64,000 nt of DNA. Origin: Lacrimispora defluvii. GTDB taxonomy: Bacteria > Bacillota > Clostridia > Lachnospirales > Lachnospiraceae. Where the stretch lies: the NCBI GenBank assembly GCA_013036995.1, contig JAAOXG010000058.1, positions 1 to 64,000 of the forward strand, given 5' to 3'. The notes under the pieces are model-generated. The model was not told where the DNA came from. It saw nothing but the letters and a program-made list of their open reading frames with translations, and did no database searches. The translations under genes and the position numbers were made by a program. Below, piece by piece: positions 36,680-45,723 of this stretch (positions within the stretch are counted from its first letter, which is position 1; every line of letters begins with the position of its first letter).

Positions 36680-37774
36680 CTATTTAAAATAAATAATACT
36701 GCTGGTATACTGATTTCCATCCCATTCCGTATAGGATAATCTTTTACCTGAAGGACTCCAGTTAGTACTTATGGGTTCAGTATTCGAAGCAATCTTTATC
36801 GATTTTCCAGTAAGTATATCATATACATACAGACTTCTTTCTGTTGCATTATTTTTATCCTCTTTCATGCCATAAGCAATCATACTCTGATCAGGTGACC
36901 AGGATATTCCATACAATTCGGCATTCTCTGCAATTGTGATTTTTTCATCCTTCTCAAGACTATAAATAATCATGGAACTTTTGGAACCATTATTCTGTAA
37001 GATTATCATTTCTTTATTGTCAGGAGACGGTAAGATTTCAGATACCTGTCCCAGATTAAGACTGGTTTTTTTCTTGGCAGCCAAGTCTAAGGACATTAAA
37101 TTTAAATCAGATTGTGTATTATAATAAATATTGTTACCCAGCTTCTCAGCAAGAAATATTCCTTCATCTTTTAGTTCATCAATCAAGCTCATATTTCCAG
37201 TTCTGTCAGCCAGATAAACACCACCGCTATATGCTGAACCGATAACAGTTTCATTATCAGCCCAGTGCGCACTTTTTGCTCCACCAATCGGTTCTCCCAT
37301 AAGCCCAATGCTCTCATGATTCTCCATATTCATAATAAAGTAAGCAGGATCCCCTAAAACATATTCATCGTATATCAGATATTTCTTATCCCTGGAGAAC
37401 ACAGCTCCCCCAAGCAATACATCTTTTTGTTCCTTAACCAGCTGATATTCTTTTGAGTTAATATTGAGTAAATACAAACTCCTTGGATACTGGTCTGACA
37501 GCTCTGATAAGCTCATTTTTTCTAATGACTCATTATCTTTTGAAACAATTGCAGTATCATCATCAAACCAGTCACTAATCATTACCTGTTCCAAGCGCTC
37601 AGTTTTATCAACTATTATCTTTGGTTCACTTTCTTCCTTCTTCGATTCATCAATTATTGTTTTGGTATTTTCAGTCTCTTGAACCGTGATCTTATTTCTT
37701 TCCTTTGCACATCCAGTCATGGTTAACAACAATGCTGCCATCATGCATGCATAAATTAAATATTTCTTTTTCAT
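36680..37774 (-). CDS. Lipoprotein with TolB/DPP-like beta-propeller
   Basis: 364 residues from the ATG at 37774 (AAGGGAG 9 bases upstream). A lipoprotein signal ends in the lipobox LTMTGC near residue 22. The rest is a chain of WD/PD40-like repeats with recurring motifs: FSRDKKYLIYDE, WADNETVIGSAY, PSPDNKEMIIL, WSPDQSMIAYG and WSPSGKRLSYTEWDG. It is likely an extracellular beta-propeller with binding or sensing function. It lies between rnr and smpB, which are normally adjacent, so it looks like an insertion into that conserved pair. Confidence 0.82.
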   Translation of the reverse strand: MKKKYLIYACMMAALLLTMTGCAKERNKITVQETENTKTIIDESKKEESEPKIIVDKTERLEQVMISDWFDDDTAIVSKDNESLEKMSLSELSDQYPRSLYLLNINSKEYQLVKEQKDVLLGGAVFSRDKKYLIYDEYVLGDPAYFIMNMENHESIGLMGEPIGGAKSAHWADNETVIGSAYSGGVYLADRTGNMSLIDELKDEGIFLAEKLGNNIYYNTQSDLNLMSLDLAAKKKTSLNLGQVSEILPSPDNKEMIILQNNGSKSSMIIYSLEKDEKITIAENAELYGISWSPDQSMIAYGMKEDKNNATERSLYVYDILTGKSIKIASNTEPISTNWSPSGKRLSYTEWDGNQYTSSIIYFK

Positions 37775-37904
37775 CTCTAACAACTCCCTTTTGTAATGTT
37801 TCAATTAGCGGATCTCTTTTCCAAAGAAAAAAGACCATATATTCCAGGTCCATAAAGTTTAATGATCTATGGCTTTAAATTCCATATCTCACCCACAAAT
37901 TCTC

Positions 37905-37959
37905 GGCAGGATAAAAACACTTAATTCCAGAAAACAAAGATACGTATTTTCATCCTGCC
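37905..37959 (-). other. Long hairpin downstream of rnr
   Basis: GGCAGGATGAAAATAC pairs with GTGTTTTTATCCTGCC with few mismatches, leaving a 23-base loop. There is no T-run after it on the minus strand, so it may act in RNA processing or stability and not as a classical terminator. Confidence 0.4.
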
Positions 37960-37972
37960 AATTTGATATTTG

Positions 37973-40114
37973 TTATTCCCCGTCAAAATCTCTTCCCAAA
38001 ATAAAGTCAATGGTACGAAGCAGTTTATCCGTACCCGATACGATTACCCGAATGGGCTGACCAAGTTTAAACGTCTTCCTGGTCATTTCTCCCACCAGTT
38101 CATAATGTTCTTCATCAAAATGATAATAATCATCCTGAAGATCATTGACATGGATCAGACCCTCCACCGTATTGGGAAGTTCTACATAAAGTCCCCAGTT
38201 TGTTACTCCTGAAATGACTCCCTCAAACTCCTGCCCAATATACCTGGACATATACTCACATTTTTTCAGCTTAATGGTTTCCCGCTCTGCTTCATCTGCC
38301 CTTCTCTCCAGAGAAGAGGACTGAACGGCCACCTGCATCAGGAGCTTTTCATAATGACTGACCCGCTTCTCGCTGAGTCCGGATCTTAGATTCTCTTTGA
38401 TGATACGGTGGATCTGCAGATCCGGATATCTTCGGATGGGTGAAGTAAAGTGGGTATAATACTTGGCTGCCAGACCGAAATGTCCGGTATTTCCTACCGT
38501 ATACTTTGCCTGCTTCATGGACCGAAGAGCAAGACGGCTGATTAATGCCTCTTCCGGGGTATCCTCTGCATTGGCAAGCAGCTTCTGAACCTCTTTGGGA
38601 TATACCTCTCCGTTATGGAAACGAATGGAATAGCCGAAATTGTTAATCAGCGTTGCCAGACTTTTCATCTTCTCCGGATCCGGGTTGTCATGAGTCCGGT
38701 AAAGGAATGGGATTTCCTGCCAGAAATAATCCTCTGCAACTGTCTCATTTGCCATAAGCATAAAATCTTCTATGATTTTAGTAGCAGAATTCCGGTCATA
38801 AGGTTTTATCTCTAATGGCTTTCCCCGCTCATCAAGAATTACCTTTGTTTCTGGAAAGTCAAAGTCAATAGAACCTCTTTTTTTCCTTTTTTCTCTAAGA
38901 ATATCTGCCAGTTCCTTCATCTGTTCAAACATGGAAATAAAGGCCTCATATTCTTTCATGACTGCTTCATCTTGGTGGGTTATAATTGCATTTACCGCCG
39001 TATAAGTCATTCTCCGGTCCACATTAATCACCGTTTCTGCAATTCTGTGACCGGTTACTGTTCCGTCTCCGTCGATTTCCATGATGCAGCTCAGTGCCAG
39101 ACGATCCTCACCCTGATTTAAAGAGCAGATACCGTTTGACAGCTTGTGGGGAAGCATGGGGATAACACGATCCACCAGATAGACGCTGGTTCCTCTTTTT
39201 AAAGCTTCTTCGTCAAGAGGACTGTGCTCTGTTACGTAATTGGTTACATCAGCAATGTGCACTCCCAGAGTATATGTCCCGTCTTTTTTTGAAATGGTGA
39301 TGGCATCATCAAGATCCTTTGCGTCCTCCCCATCTATGGTGACAGTCTGTAATTCTCTCAAATCCAAACGCCCCTGCATATCCTTACCGGAAATAGAATC
39401 AGGAACTGACTCTACCTGCTTCATCACGCTGTCAGGAAATTCCTCCGGAAGTCCGTAAGCACGCACAATGGAAAGAATGTCAGTTCCCGGATCATTGACA
39501 TGTCCAAGGATCTCCTTGATCACGCCCTCCGGCTTTTTCCCTTCTCCTCCAAAATCCGTGATCTTCACCACTACTTTATGTCCGTTTACTGCTCCCATAT
39601 CCTTTCCCTGGGGAATAAAGATATCCTTTGAAATCTTCTGGTTATCCGGAATGACGAAACCAAAATTTTTGTTTTTTTGATAAAATCCAATAATTTCTTC
39701 ATTAGCATGCTGAAGCACCTTAATAACCCGGCCTTCTGCTCTCTTGCTGCCAGAGCCTTCAGCCTCCGCAGATATAAGAACGGTATCTCCATGAAGAGCG
39801 CCGCCAGTCTTATCCTCCGGGATAAAGATATCTTTCTCAAAACCTTCTACTGATACAAAACCAAAGCCCTTCTGGTGTCCGAAAAATACTCCTGCCATGG
39901 AACCGATATCTGGCTTTCCGTATTTTCCTTTCTGGGATACTCCGATTTTTCCTTCTGATACCAAAGCATCAAGCACCTGTTTTAATTCGTCTCTCTGATG
40001 TTTGGGAACCCCAAATAGCATGGCAAGTTCCTTTAATTTCATCGGTTTATAAGTCGGATCCGAAAACAGTTCCATAAACATGGTTTTCCTCTGCATTAAC
40101 TGTTCTTCTGTCAT
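37973..40114 (-). CDS. rnr: Ribonuclease R
   Basis: 713 residues from the ATG at 40114. An N-terminal winged-helix region is followed by two cold-shock-like OB domains (GVFFGHQKGFGFVSVEG and GFYQKNKNFGFVIPDNQ). The RNB catalytic domain has TIDGEDAKDLDDAITI with its aspartate cluster and LGVHIADVTNYV, HFTSPIRRYPDLQIHR near the end, and an S1 domain (GVISGVTNWGLYVELPN) closes the protein. It degrades structured RNA processively, including trans-translation targets, in line with its link to smpB. It follows secG. Confidence 0.95.
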   Translation of the reverse strand: MTEEQLMQRKTMFMELFSDPTYKPMKLKELAMLFGVPKHQRDELKQVLDALVSEGKIGVSQKGKYGKPDIGSMAGVFFGHQKGFGFVSVEGFEKDIFIPEDKTGGALHGDTVLISAEAEGSGSKRAEGRVIKVLQHANEEIIGFYQKNKNFGFVIPDNQKISKDIFIPQGKDMGAVNGHKVVVKITDFGGEGKKPEGVIKEILGHVNDPGTDILSIVRAYGLPEEFPDSVMKQVESVPDSISGKDMQGRLDLRELQTVTIDGEDAKDLDDAITISKKDGTYTLGVHIADVTNYVTEHSPLDEEALKRGTSVYLVDRVIPMLPHKLSNGICSLNQGEDRLALSCIMEIDGDGTVTGHRIAETVINVDRRMTYTAVNAIITHQDEAVMKEYEAFISMFEQMKELADILREKRKKRGSIDFDFPETKVILDERGKPLEIKPYDRNSATKIIEDFMLMANETVAEDYFWQEIPFLYRTHDNPDPEKMKSLATLINNFGYSIRFHNGEVYPKEVQKLLANAEDTPEEALISRLALRSMKQAKYTVGNTGHFGLAAKYYTHFTSPIRRYPDLQIHRIIKENLRSGLSEKRVSHYEKLLMQVAVQSSSLERRADEAERETIKLKKCEYMSRYIGQEFEGVISGVTNWGLYVELPNTVEGLIHVNDLQDDYYHFDEEHYELVGEMTRKTFKLGQPIRVIVSGTDKLLRTIDFILGRDFDGE

Positions 40115-40211
40115 TATTTTCCTCTCTTTTCTCAATTTTTTTAACAAGTTGATTTATACTTTTATTATCTGCACTTCGCCTGATGGTATGACAGAATTTT
40201 TCCTTAATGCG

Positions 40212-40248
40212 AAAAAAACACCCTTGCCGCTATACCACAAGAGTGTTT
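40212..40248 (-). terminator. Terminator after secG
   Basis: AAACACTCTTG pairs with CAAGGGTGTTT with one wobble, followed by a T-run on the minus strand. It lies between secG and rnr, so rnr expression would depend on read-through or its own promoter. Confidence 0.82.
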
Positions 40249-40253
40249 AATCG

Positions 40254-40487
40254 CTACAGTATATTCAGATTCAGTACTAATGACAGGATAAAAAACAGGA
40301 TTGCTCCGTACTTTGTAAACTTTTCCAGTTTTCCTTCCATGGAACGACCTTTGTTCCTGCCCCAGTAAGTATCCGCCATACCACCGATAGAACCAAGACC
40401 CTGACTCTTTCCTTCCTGTAACAGGATAATCGCTGATAAAGCAACGCATATAATAACAAACACAATTGATAATATAATCCGGATCAT
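40254..40487 (-). CDS. secG: Preprotein translocase subunit SecG
   Basis: 77 residues with two membrane helices (residues about 3-23 and 57-75). The conserved loop between them is LLQEGKSQGLGSIGGMADTYWGRNKGRSMEG. SecG assists SecYEA in export. The order secG-rnr-smpB is conserved in Firmicutes. Confidence 0.95.
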   Translation of the reverse strand: MIRIILSIVFVIICVALSAIILLQEGKSQGLGSIGGMADTYWGRNKGRSMEGKLEKFTKYGAILFFILSLVLNLNIL

Positions 40488-40562
40488 TTTCCCACCTCCT
40501 TAAGTCAAACAACGCTTATCATACCATAAATTTTCAGTAAATACAATATTTTTTTCTATTTT

Positions 40563-41753
40563 TCACTGCTGTCTGCTATAGAATTCCTCAATTCTTAGCA
40601 GTTCGTTGTATTTTGCCGTGCATTCTCCCCTGCAGGGTGCACCGAATTTTATATAATCAGCACCAACTGCCGCTGCCATGTCACTAAGAAACACTTCCTC
40701 GGTTTCCTTATAACTGTTTGAAAAGATCACTTTATTTCCAAGCCTTCCTGCTCTCTCAGCCATTTCCAGTGCAGCTGTTACCGTACCGGCTTTCTTCAAC
40801 TGAATCTCCACCCCATTGGATGCAAAAAAGTCATCGGAAGCTATGGTGAAACGATGGTGAAACATCTGATACATCCGGTTTCTTCCCTCAAGATCTTTTG
40901 TCCAAAGTCCTTCTGTCACAAGTCCCAGAGGAAATCCGTCTGCCAGCCTTAAATAATAGGAAATGATATCTTTTTGATTTCTGTGTACCAGAATTCCATT
41001 ATTCATGCTTTCTTTATCAAAATGGTAAATTCCTTCTTCTTTTACATAAAGATGATCTGCATATCCGGAAATGGCAGCGGACACATCGGTATCCGGATCA
41101 TATCCGGAAAGTCTGACTGCATCCATTATATAATGAAGCGCTTCCTCTGCACTTTTTACATCTGCAGCAAAACCGCCGCTTTCTCCCACTGATGTATTAA
41201 TTCCGTTTACGGATAAAAGCCGCTTTAATGTCTGGTACACTTCCCCGCCCAGCCGCAGTCCTTCTGCAAAAGAAGTCCTGTTTAAGGGTATAATCATTAT
41301 CTCTTTAAAATCGATTCCTTTTTCCCAGTCTCCTCCATCAATCATGCTCATGACCGGAACCGGCATGACTGGAGCTGTGGATCCGCCTAAATAGCGGTAT
41401 AGGGGAAGTCCAAGGCCTGCCCCGGCCGCTCTTGCTGCTGCCATGGACAGCGCTAACACTCCGGCCTTTCCTCTGCTGTTTTCCTTATGATCTGCATCGT
41501 CTGCCTCTCTTTGTTTAATCAGCAGACTATCGATATTTTTTTGTTCTGCAGCATCCTCAAATAGAATCGCTTCCGAAAGCCATTCCCTGATATAATCTGC
41601 TTCTTCCTCTCCGCTCTTTTCATCAAAAACAGAAACCACAGCCTTTCCCTGTGCACCGTTTTCCAGGACTACTTCTGCTTCCACAGCCGGATTTCCTCCC
41701 GAATCTAAAAGCATTCTCCCTCTTATGAGTTTAATATCAAGATCATCAAGCAT
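40563..41753 (-). CDS. Enolase-like protein with altered active site (probable pseudoenzyme)
   Basis: 396 residues from the ATG at 41753, which has GGGAGG 8 bases upstream; a TTG further up has no site. The enolase fold is plain: LDSGGNPAVEAEVVLENG at the N terminus and IKFGAPCRGECTAKYNELLRIEE at the C terminus. Catalytic positions are changed. GDEGG becomes GESGG (about 190-194), removing the general acid Glu. The IKVNQ lysine becomes Gln (about 318). The SHRSGE histidine becomes Asn (about 346). The metal ligands Asp 223 and Asp 307 and the last Lys at 369 seem kept. It is unlikely to be the glycolytic enolase. It sits between the phe operon and secG. Confidence 0.85.
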   Translation of the reverse strand: MLDDLDIKLIRGRMLLDSGGNPAVEAEVVLENGAQGKAVVSVFDEKSGEEEADYIREWLSEAILFEDAAEQKNIDSLLIKQREADDADHKENSRGKAGVLALSMAAARAAGAGLGLPLYRYLGGSTAPVMPVPVMSMIDGGDWEKGIDFKEIMIIPLNRTSFAEGLRLGGEVYQTLKRLLSVNGINTSVGESGGFAADVKSAEEALHYIMDAVRLSGYDPDTDVSAAISGYADHLYVKEEGIYHFDKESMNNGILVHRNQKDIISYYLRLADGFPLGLVTEGLWTKDLEGRNRMYQMFHHRFTIASDDFFASNGVEIQLKKAGTVTAALEMAERAGRLGNKVIFSNSYKETEEVFLSDMAAAVGADYIKFGAPCRGECTAKYNELLRIEEFYSRQQ

Positions 41754-41831
41754 CTGTTTTGCCTCCCTGTTTTCAAACATTCCTTTACCATAAGGATTGA
41801 CGGGATTTTTCAGTTCCATGCAGGCAAACAA

Positions 41832-41875
41832 AAAAAGATGCCGGGCGCGTTCTGCTTTTCTCCCGACATCTTTTT
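41832..41875 (-). terminator. Terminator of pheS-pheT
   Basis: AAAAAGATGTCGGG pairs with CCCGGCATCTTTTT around a 16-base loop, followed by T's on the minus strand, 11 bases after the pheT stop. Confidence 0.88.
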
Positions 41876-41886
41876 GTAAAATATTT

Positions 41887-44307
41887 TTAAGCTCTTAACT
41901 CAATACCAAGTGCCTGTAAACCGTTGAGTATTTTTTTCATAACTCCTGAAACTTCCTGTTCTTCCAGAGTATGATCTGCTGCACGGAATGTGATGGAATA
42001 GGCAACTGATTTAAAACCAGCAAGGATCTGTGCACCTTCATAAATATCAAACAGCTCATAGCTTTCTAATATCCTGCCTCCACGCTGTTCAATGACTTCT
42101 TCTATCTGACCAACAAGAATATTCTTTGGCACTACCATACTGATATCTCTGGTAACTGCCGGATATTTGGCAATACCGGTGTATTTGCGGTCAAAACTTG
42201 TAAATGGTATCATAGACGGCATATCGATCACTGCCACATAAGCCCGGTCTCCGATCTTGTAGTTATCGGCTACCTCTGGATGAACCTCTCCTAAATATCC
42301 GATATTTACTCCATCGTAAATGATGTCTGCCTGTCTTCCCGGATGAAGGAACGTCTTTCCTGCCTTTGGATCATAATGAGGCTTCAAATTCATACCGGTT
42401 TTCTCAAAGAACTCCTCAATGACACCCTTCATGTCAAAGAAATCACCATCTCCGTAAAAGCCCAGAGTAAACTGCATTCTTTCATCTGGAAGCTCTGTGA
42501 GAGGAAGGCTCTTTGGCAGATAAATATTGGCCAGCTCATAAAGGCGTACATTTTTATTACGTCTGTTGTAGTTTGTAGACAGTGAATTTAACATTCCGTG
42601 AAGAGGAGTTGTTCTCATTACACTGAAGTCCTCGCCAAGGGGATTTAAAATATTCACAGTTACCCGAAGAGGACTGTCCTGAGGAAGAAGCAGACGGTCA
42701 AAAACTTTAGGACTTTCAAAGGAATATGTCATTCCCTGAGAGAATCCGCAGAATTCTGCAACTTCTCTTGCCAGCTCCTCCACTCTTAATTTGTAGGAGA
42801 GCTTACCAGTCGTCGCTTCACCAGTAGGAAGGGAAACCGGGATCTTATCATAACCATAAAATCTTGCTGTCTCCTCTGCCAGATCCGCCATACATTCTAA
42901 ATCCTGACGGAATGTAGGAACAATGATCTCACCGGTTTTTTCATCATATTCCAGTTCCAGACGCTTGTAATACTCAAGCATCGTCTCTGCTGTAATATCG
43001 GTACCAAGAAGACGGTTCATTCTCTCCGGTTCAAATGGAACACGTTTTGCCTCTCTCTTCTCCGGATAAATATCAATCATTCCTCCGACTACCTCACCTG
43101 CGCCAAGCTCCTCAATCAGCTGGCATGCACGGTCGATTGCAGCCTTTGCATTGTTGGGATCAAGGCCCTTTTCGAATTTGCCGGAAGCATCGGTTCTTAA
43201 GCCAACTTTCTTAGAGGAAAGGCGGATATTGGTTCCATCAAAGCAGGCGCTTTCAAATATCATAGTCTGGACTTCATCAGTAATTTTAGAATTTTCTCCT
43301 CCCATGATACCGGCAATACCCACTGCCTTCTCTCCGTCACGAATCATGAGTACGGTACTGTCCAGTTTTCTTTCCTGACCATCTAAGGTCTGGAAGGTCT
43401 CTCCATCTTCTGCACATCTGACAACGATCTCATGACCTGCCAGCTGTTCATAATCAAATGCATGCATTGGCTGGCCGTATTCTTCCATTACATAGTTGGT
43501 GATGTCAACAATGTTATTGATTGGTCTGATTCCGCAGGCTGCTAGTCTTCTTTGCATCCAGACAGGAGAAGGAGCCAGCTTAATATTTTTTACCATTCTT
43601 GCGCAGTAACGGGAACAAAGACGACTGTCTTCTACTGTTACTTTCAGATAATCATGAACATCCTCGCTGTTGCCTGTAGCAGTTACCACCGGAGGAACAA
43701 AGGTCTTGTTAAATGTAGCTGCTGCCTCTCTGGCAATCCCGATCACACTGTAACAGTCCACACGGTTTGAAGTTACTTCATATTCAAAAACAGAATCATG
43801 AAGGCCAAGAAGTTCTACTGCATCACTTCCCGGTACGGAATCCTGGGGAAGAATATAGATTCCACTTTCAGGAGCGTCAGGATACATTTCGTTTGTAGAT
43901 CCCAGTTCTTCAATGGAGCACATCATACCACAGGATTCAACGCCTCTTAACTTGCCCTTTTTGATCTTAATTCCATCTTCCGGAAGAGGACCGCCGTCAT
44001 GGCCTCCTGCAACCTTTCCTCCATCTAAAACAACCGGTACCATATCTCCTGTTTTAACGTTTGATGCGCCGGTTACGATCTGAACGGTCTCAGATCCTAC
44101 ATTCACCTGACAGACAATCAGTTTATCTGCATCCGGATGACGCTCAATCGATAAGATATGACCGACTACGATCTTCTCCAAATTTTTATCCAGGCATTCA
44201 TAGCCCTCAACCTTCGTTCCGGTCAGTGTCATGGCATCTGTATATTCCTGAGGTGTCACTTCCAAATCCGGTACATATGCTTTAACCCATGATAATGGTG
44301 TATTCAT
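41887..44307 (-). CDS. pheT: Phenylalanine-tRNA ligase beta subunit
   Basis: 806 residues from the ATG at 44307 (GGGAG 8 bases upstream). The N-terminal EMAP/tRNA-binding domain has LIVCQVNVGSETVQIVTGASNV; the B3/B4 editing domain contains TSNRVDCYSVIGIAREAAA; the B5 domain holds DITNYVMEEYGQPMHAFDY; and the C-terminal FDX-ACB domain has KYPAVTRDISMVVPKN. With pheS it forms the heterotetramer that charges tRNA-Phe and edits Tyr. Confidence 0.97.
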   Translation of the reverse strand: MNTPLSWVKAYVPDLEVTPQEYTDAMTLTGTKVEGYECLDKNLEKIVVGHILSIERHPDADKLIVCQVNVGSETVQIVTGASNVKTGDMVPVVLDGGKVAGGHDGGPLPEDGIKIKKGKLRGVESCGMMCSIEELGSTNEMYPDAPESGIYILPQDSVPGSDAVELLGLHDSVFEYEVTSNRVDCYSVIGIAREAAATFNKTFVPPVVTATGNSEDVHDYLKVTVEDSRLCSRYCARMVKNIKLAPSPVWMQRRLAACGIRPINNIVDITNYVMEEYGQPMHAFDYEQLAGHEIVVRCAEDGETFQTLDGQERKLDSTVLMIRDGEKAVGIAGIMGGENSKITDEVQTMIFESACFDGTNIRLSSKKVGLRTDASGKFEKGLDPNNAKAAIDRACQLIEELGAGEVVGGMIDIYPEKREAKRVPFEPERMNRLLGTDITAETMLEYYKRLELEYDEKTGEIIVPTFRQDLECMADLAEETARFYGYDKIPVSLPTGEATTGKLSYKLRVEELAREVAEFCGFSQGMTYSFESPKVFDRLLLPQDSPLRVTVNILNPLGEDFSVMRTTPLHGMLNSLSTNYNRRNKNVRLYELANIYLPKSLPLTELPDERMQFTLGFYGDGDFFDMKGVIEEFFEKTGMNLKPHYDPKAGKTFLHPGRQADIIYDGVNIGYLGEVHPEVADNYKIGDRAYVAVIDMPSMIPFTSFDRKYTGIAKYPAVTRDISMVVPKNILVGQIEEVIEQRGGRILESYELFDIYEGAQILAGFKSVAYSITFRAADHTLEEQEVSGVMKKILNGLQALGIELRA

Positions 44308-44329
44308 CAATCTATCTCCCTTCCTGTTT

Positions 44330-45349
44330 CTAGAACTGCTTTAAGAATCTGATGTCATTTTCATATAATAATCTCATGTCATCAATCTCATATTTTAACA
44401 AGGCAATTCTCTCCAAGCCCACTCCGAATGCGAATCCGGAGTATTCATTGGAATCGATTCCGCTCATGGCAAGCACGTTGGGGTGTACCATTCCGCAGCC
44501 TAAAATCTCAATCCAGCCAGATCCTTTACAGAAACGGCAGCCCTTTCCTCCACATTTAAAGCAGGTAACATCCATTTCTGCACTTGGCTCAGTAAACGGG
44601 AAATGATGAGGGCGGAATTTTACCTTTGTCTCAGGTCCAAATAACTCTCTGGCAAATTCGGCAAGGGTTCCTTTTAAATCTGCAAATGTTATATTCTTAT
44701 CGATTACCAGTCCCTCAATCTGATGGAACGAAGGAGAATGTGTTGCATCTACCTCATCAGAACGGAACACTCTGCCTGGCGCCAGCATACGGATAGGAAG
44801 CTTTCCCTGCTCCATGGTACGAACCTGAACAGGAGAAGTCTGGCTTCTTAAAACAATGTTGTCGCTGATATAAAAAGTATCCTGCTCATCTCTTGCCGGA
44901 TGGTTCTTGGGAATATTGAGTTTTTCAAAGTTATAATGGTCATACTCTACTTCCGGACCTTCAATTACTTCATAACCCATGCCCACAAAGATTCTCTCCA
45001 CCTCTTCTAATGCGATGGTATTGGGGTGGGTATGGCCAACCCGGTTCCGCTTCGCCGGCAGCGTGACATCGATTACTTCCTTCTTCAGCTGCTCTTCTCT
45101 TGCTTTTTTCATCAGCGCAGTCATGGCCGCATCCAGCTTACCTTCAATTGCTTCTCTGGCCTCATTCACCATCTGTCCAATCTTTGGTCTGTCTTCCGGA
45201 GTAACGTCCTTCATGCTCTTTAACACGCTGGTCAGTTCTCCCTTTTTTCCAAGATAAGCAACTTTAATGTCGTTCAGTTTTTCCAGCGCATCGGAAGCTT
45301 CAATTTGCTTTAACGCTTCTTGTTTGATTTTTTCTAATTGATCTTTCAT
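44330..45349 (-). CDS. pheS: Phenylalanine-tRNA ligase alpha subunit
   Basis: 339 residues from the second of two adjacent ATGs (AAGGAG 6 bases upstream); any longer reading runs into the T-box. The N-terminal coiled coil contacts tRNA. Class II motif 2 is VFRSDEVDATHSPSFHQIEGLVID, and motif 3 is SGFAFGVGLERIALLKYEIDD. HPNVLAMSGIDSNEYSG completes the Phe-binding pocket. A T-box leader precedes it; pheT follows. Confidence 0.97.
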   Translation of the reverse strand: MKDQLEKIKQEALKQIEASDALEKLNDIKVAYLGKKGELTSVLKSMKDVTPEDRPKIGQMVNEAREAIEGKLDAAMTALMKKAREEQLKKEVIDVTLPAKRNRVGHTHPNTIALEEVERIFVGMGYEVIEGPEVEYDHYNFEKLNIPKNHPARDEQDTFYISDNIVLRSQTSPVQVRTMEQGKLPIRMLAPGRVFRSDEVDATHSPSFHQIEGLVIDKNITFADLKGTLAEFARELFGPETKVKFRPHHFPFTEPSAEMDVTCFKCGGKGCRFCKGSGWIEILGCGMVHPNVLAMSGIDSNEYSGFAFGVGLERIALLKYEIDDMRLLYENDIRFLKQF

Positions 45350-45384
45350 CATGCTCTCCTTCTTTGATTCATTCCCTGATACAT

Positions 45385-45664
45385 TAAAAAAAGCTCCATC
45401 CCTGTAAAGGGACGAAGCTGTGTTCGCGGTACCACCCTGATTCCTGCATCGAAAGCAGGCACTCGGCATACGTAACGTGTACGGACGTCATGACCTACCC
45501 GCCTGCCAATTCAATAAATACACAGGTTTCAGCCATGCTGCTTCAGTGGGAAATTCGAACTCTTAATTGAACTTAAAAGGGCTTTCAGCCGGTGACCCCT
45601 TCTCTCTGATAGAAATTAAGATTCTACTTGCACTTTCATAGCATTTCATATTTTAATGTAATAT
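45385..45664 (-). promoter_or_regulatory. T-box leader of pheS-pheT
   Basis: The minus-strand leader of about 280 bases has the conserved antiterminator sequence GGGTGGTACCGCG (45425-45437), stem-I elements in the 5' part (AGAGAGAAGGGGTCACCGG start), and a terminator AGCTTCGTCCCT / AGGGATGGAGCT with seven T at 45385-45419. Uncharged tRNA-Phe should bind the leader and favour antitermination. Specifier candidates are UUC in the AGTTCGAATTTC region, not assigned to one exact position. Confidence 0.92.
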
Positions 45665-45671
45665 TGTCACC

Positions 45672-45700
45672 ATTATAATAAGATAAAATTAAAATGTCAA
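45672..45700 (-). promoter_or_regulatory. Consensus SigA promoter of the T-box/phe operon
   Basis: TTGACA and TATAAT, both perfect, with 17 bases between on the minus strand. Transcription would start near 45664. Confidence 0.9.
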
Positions 45701-45723
45701 GACATTTTTAAACATGTCCCTCC

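Noticed and set aside
37905-37959. Hairpin after rnr as an intrinsic terminator
   Set aside because: The stem is long but no T-run follows on the minus strand; listed only as a hairpin.
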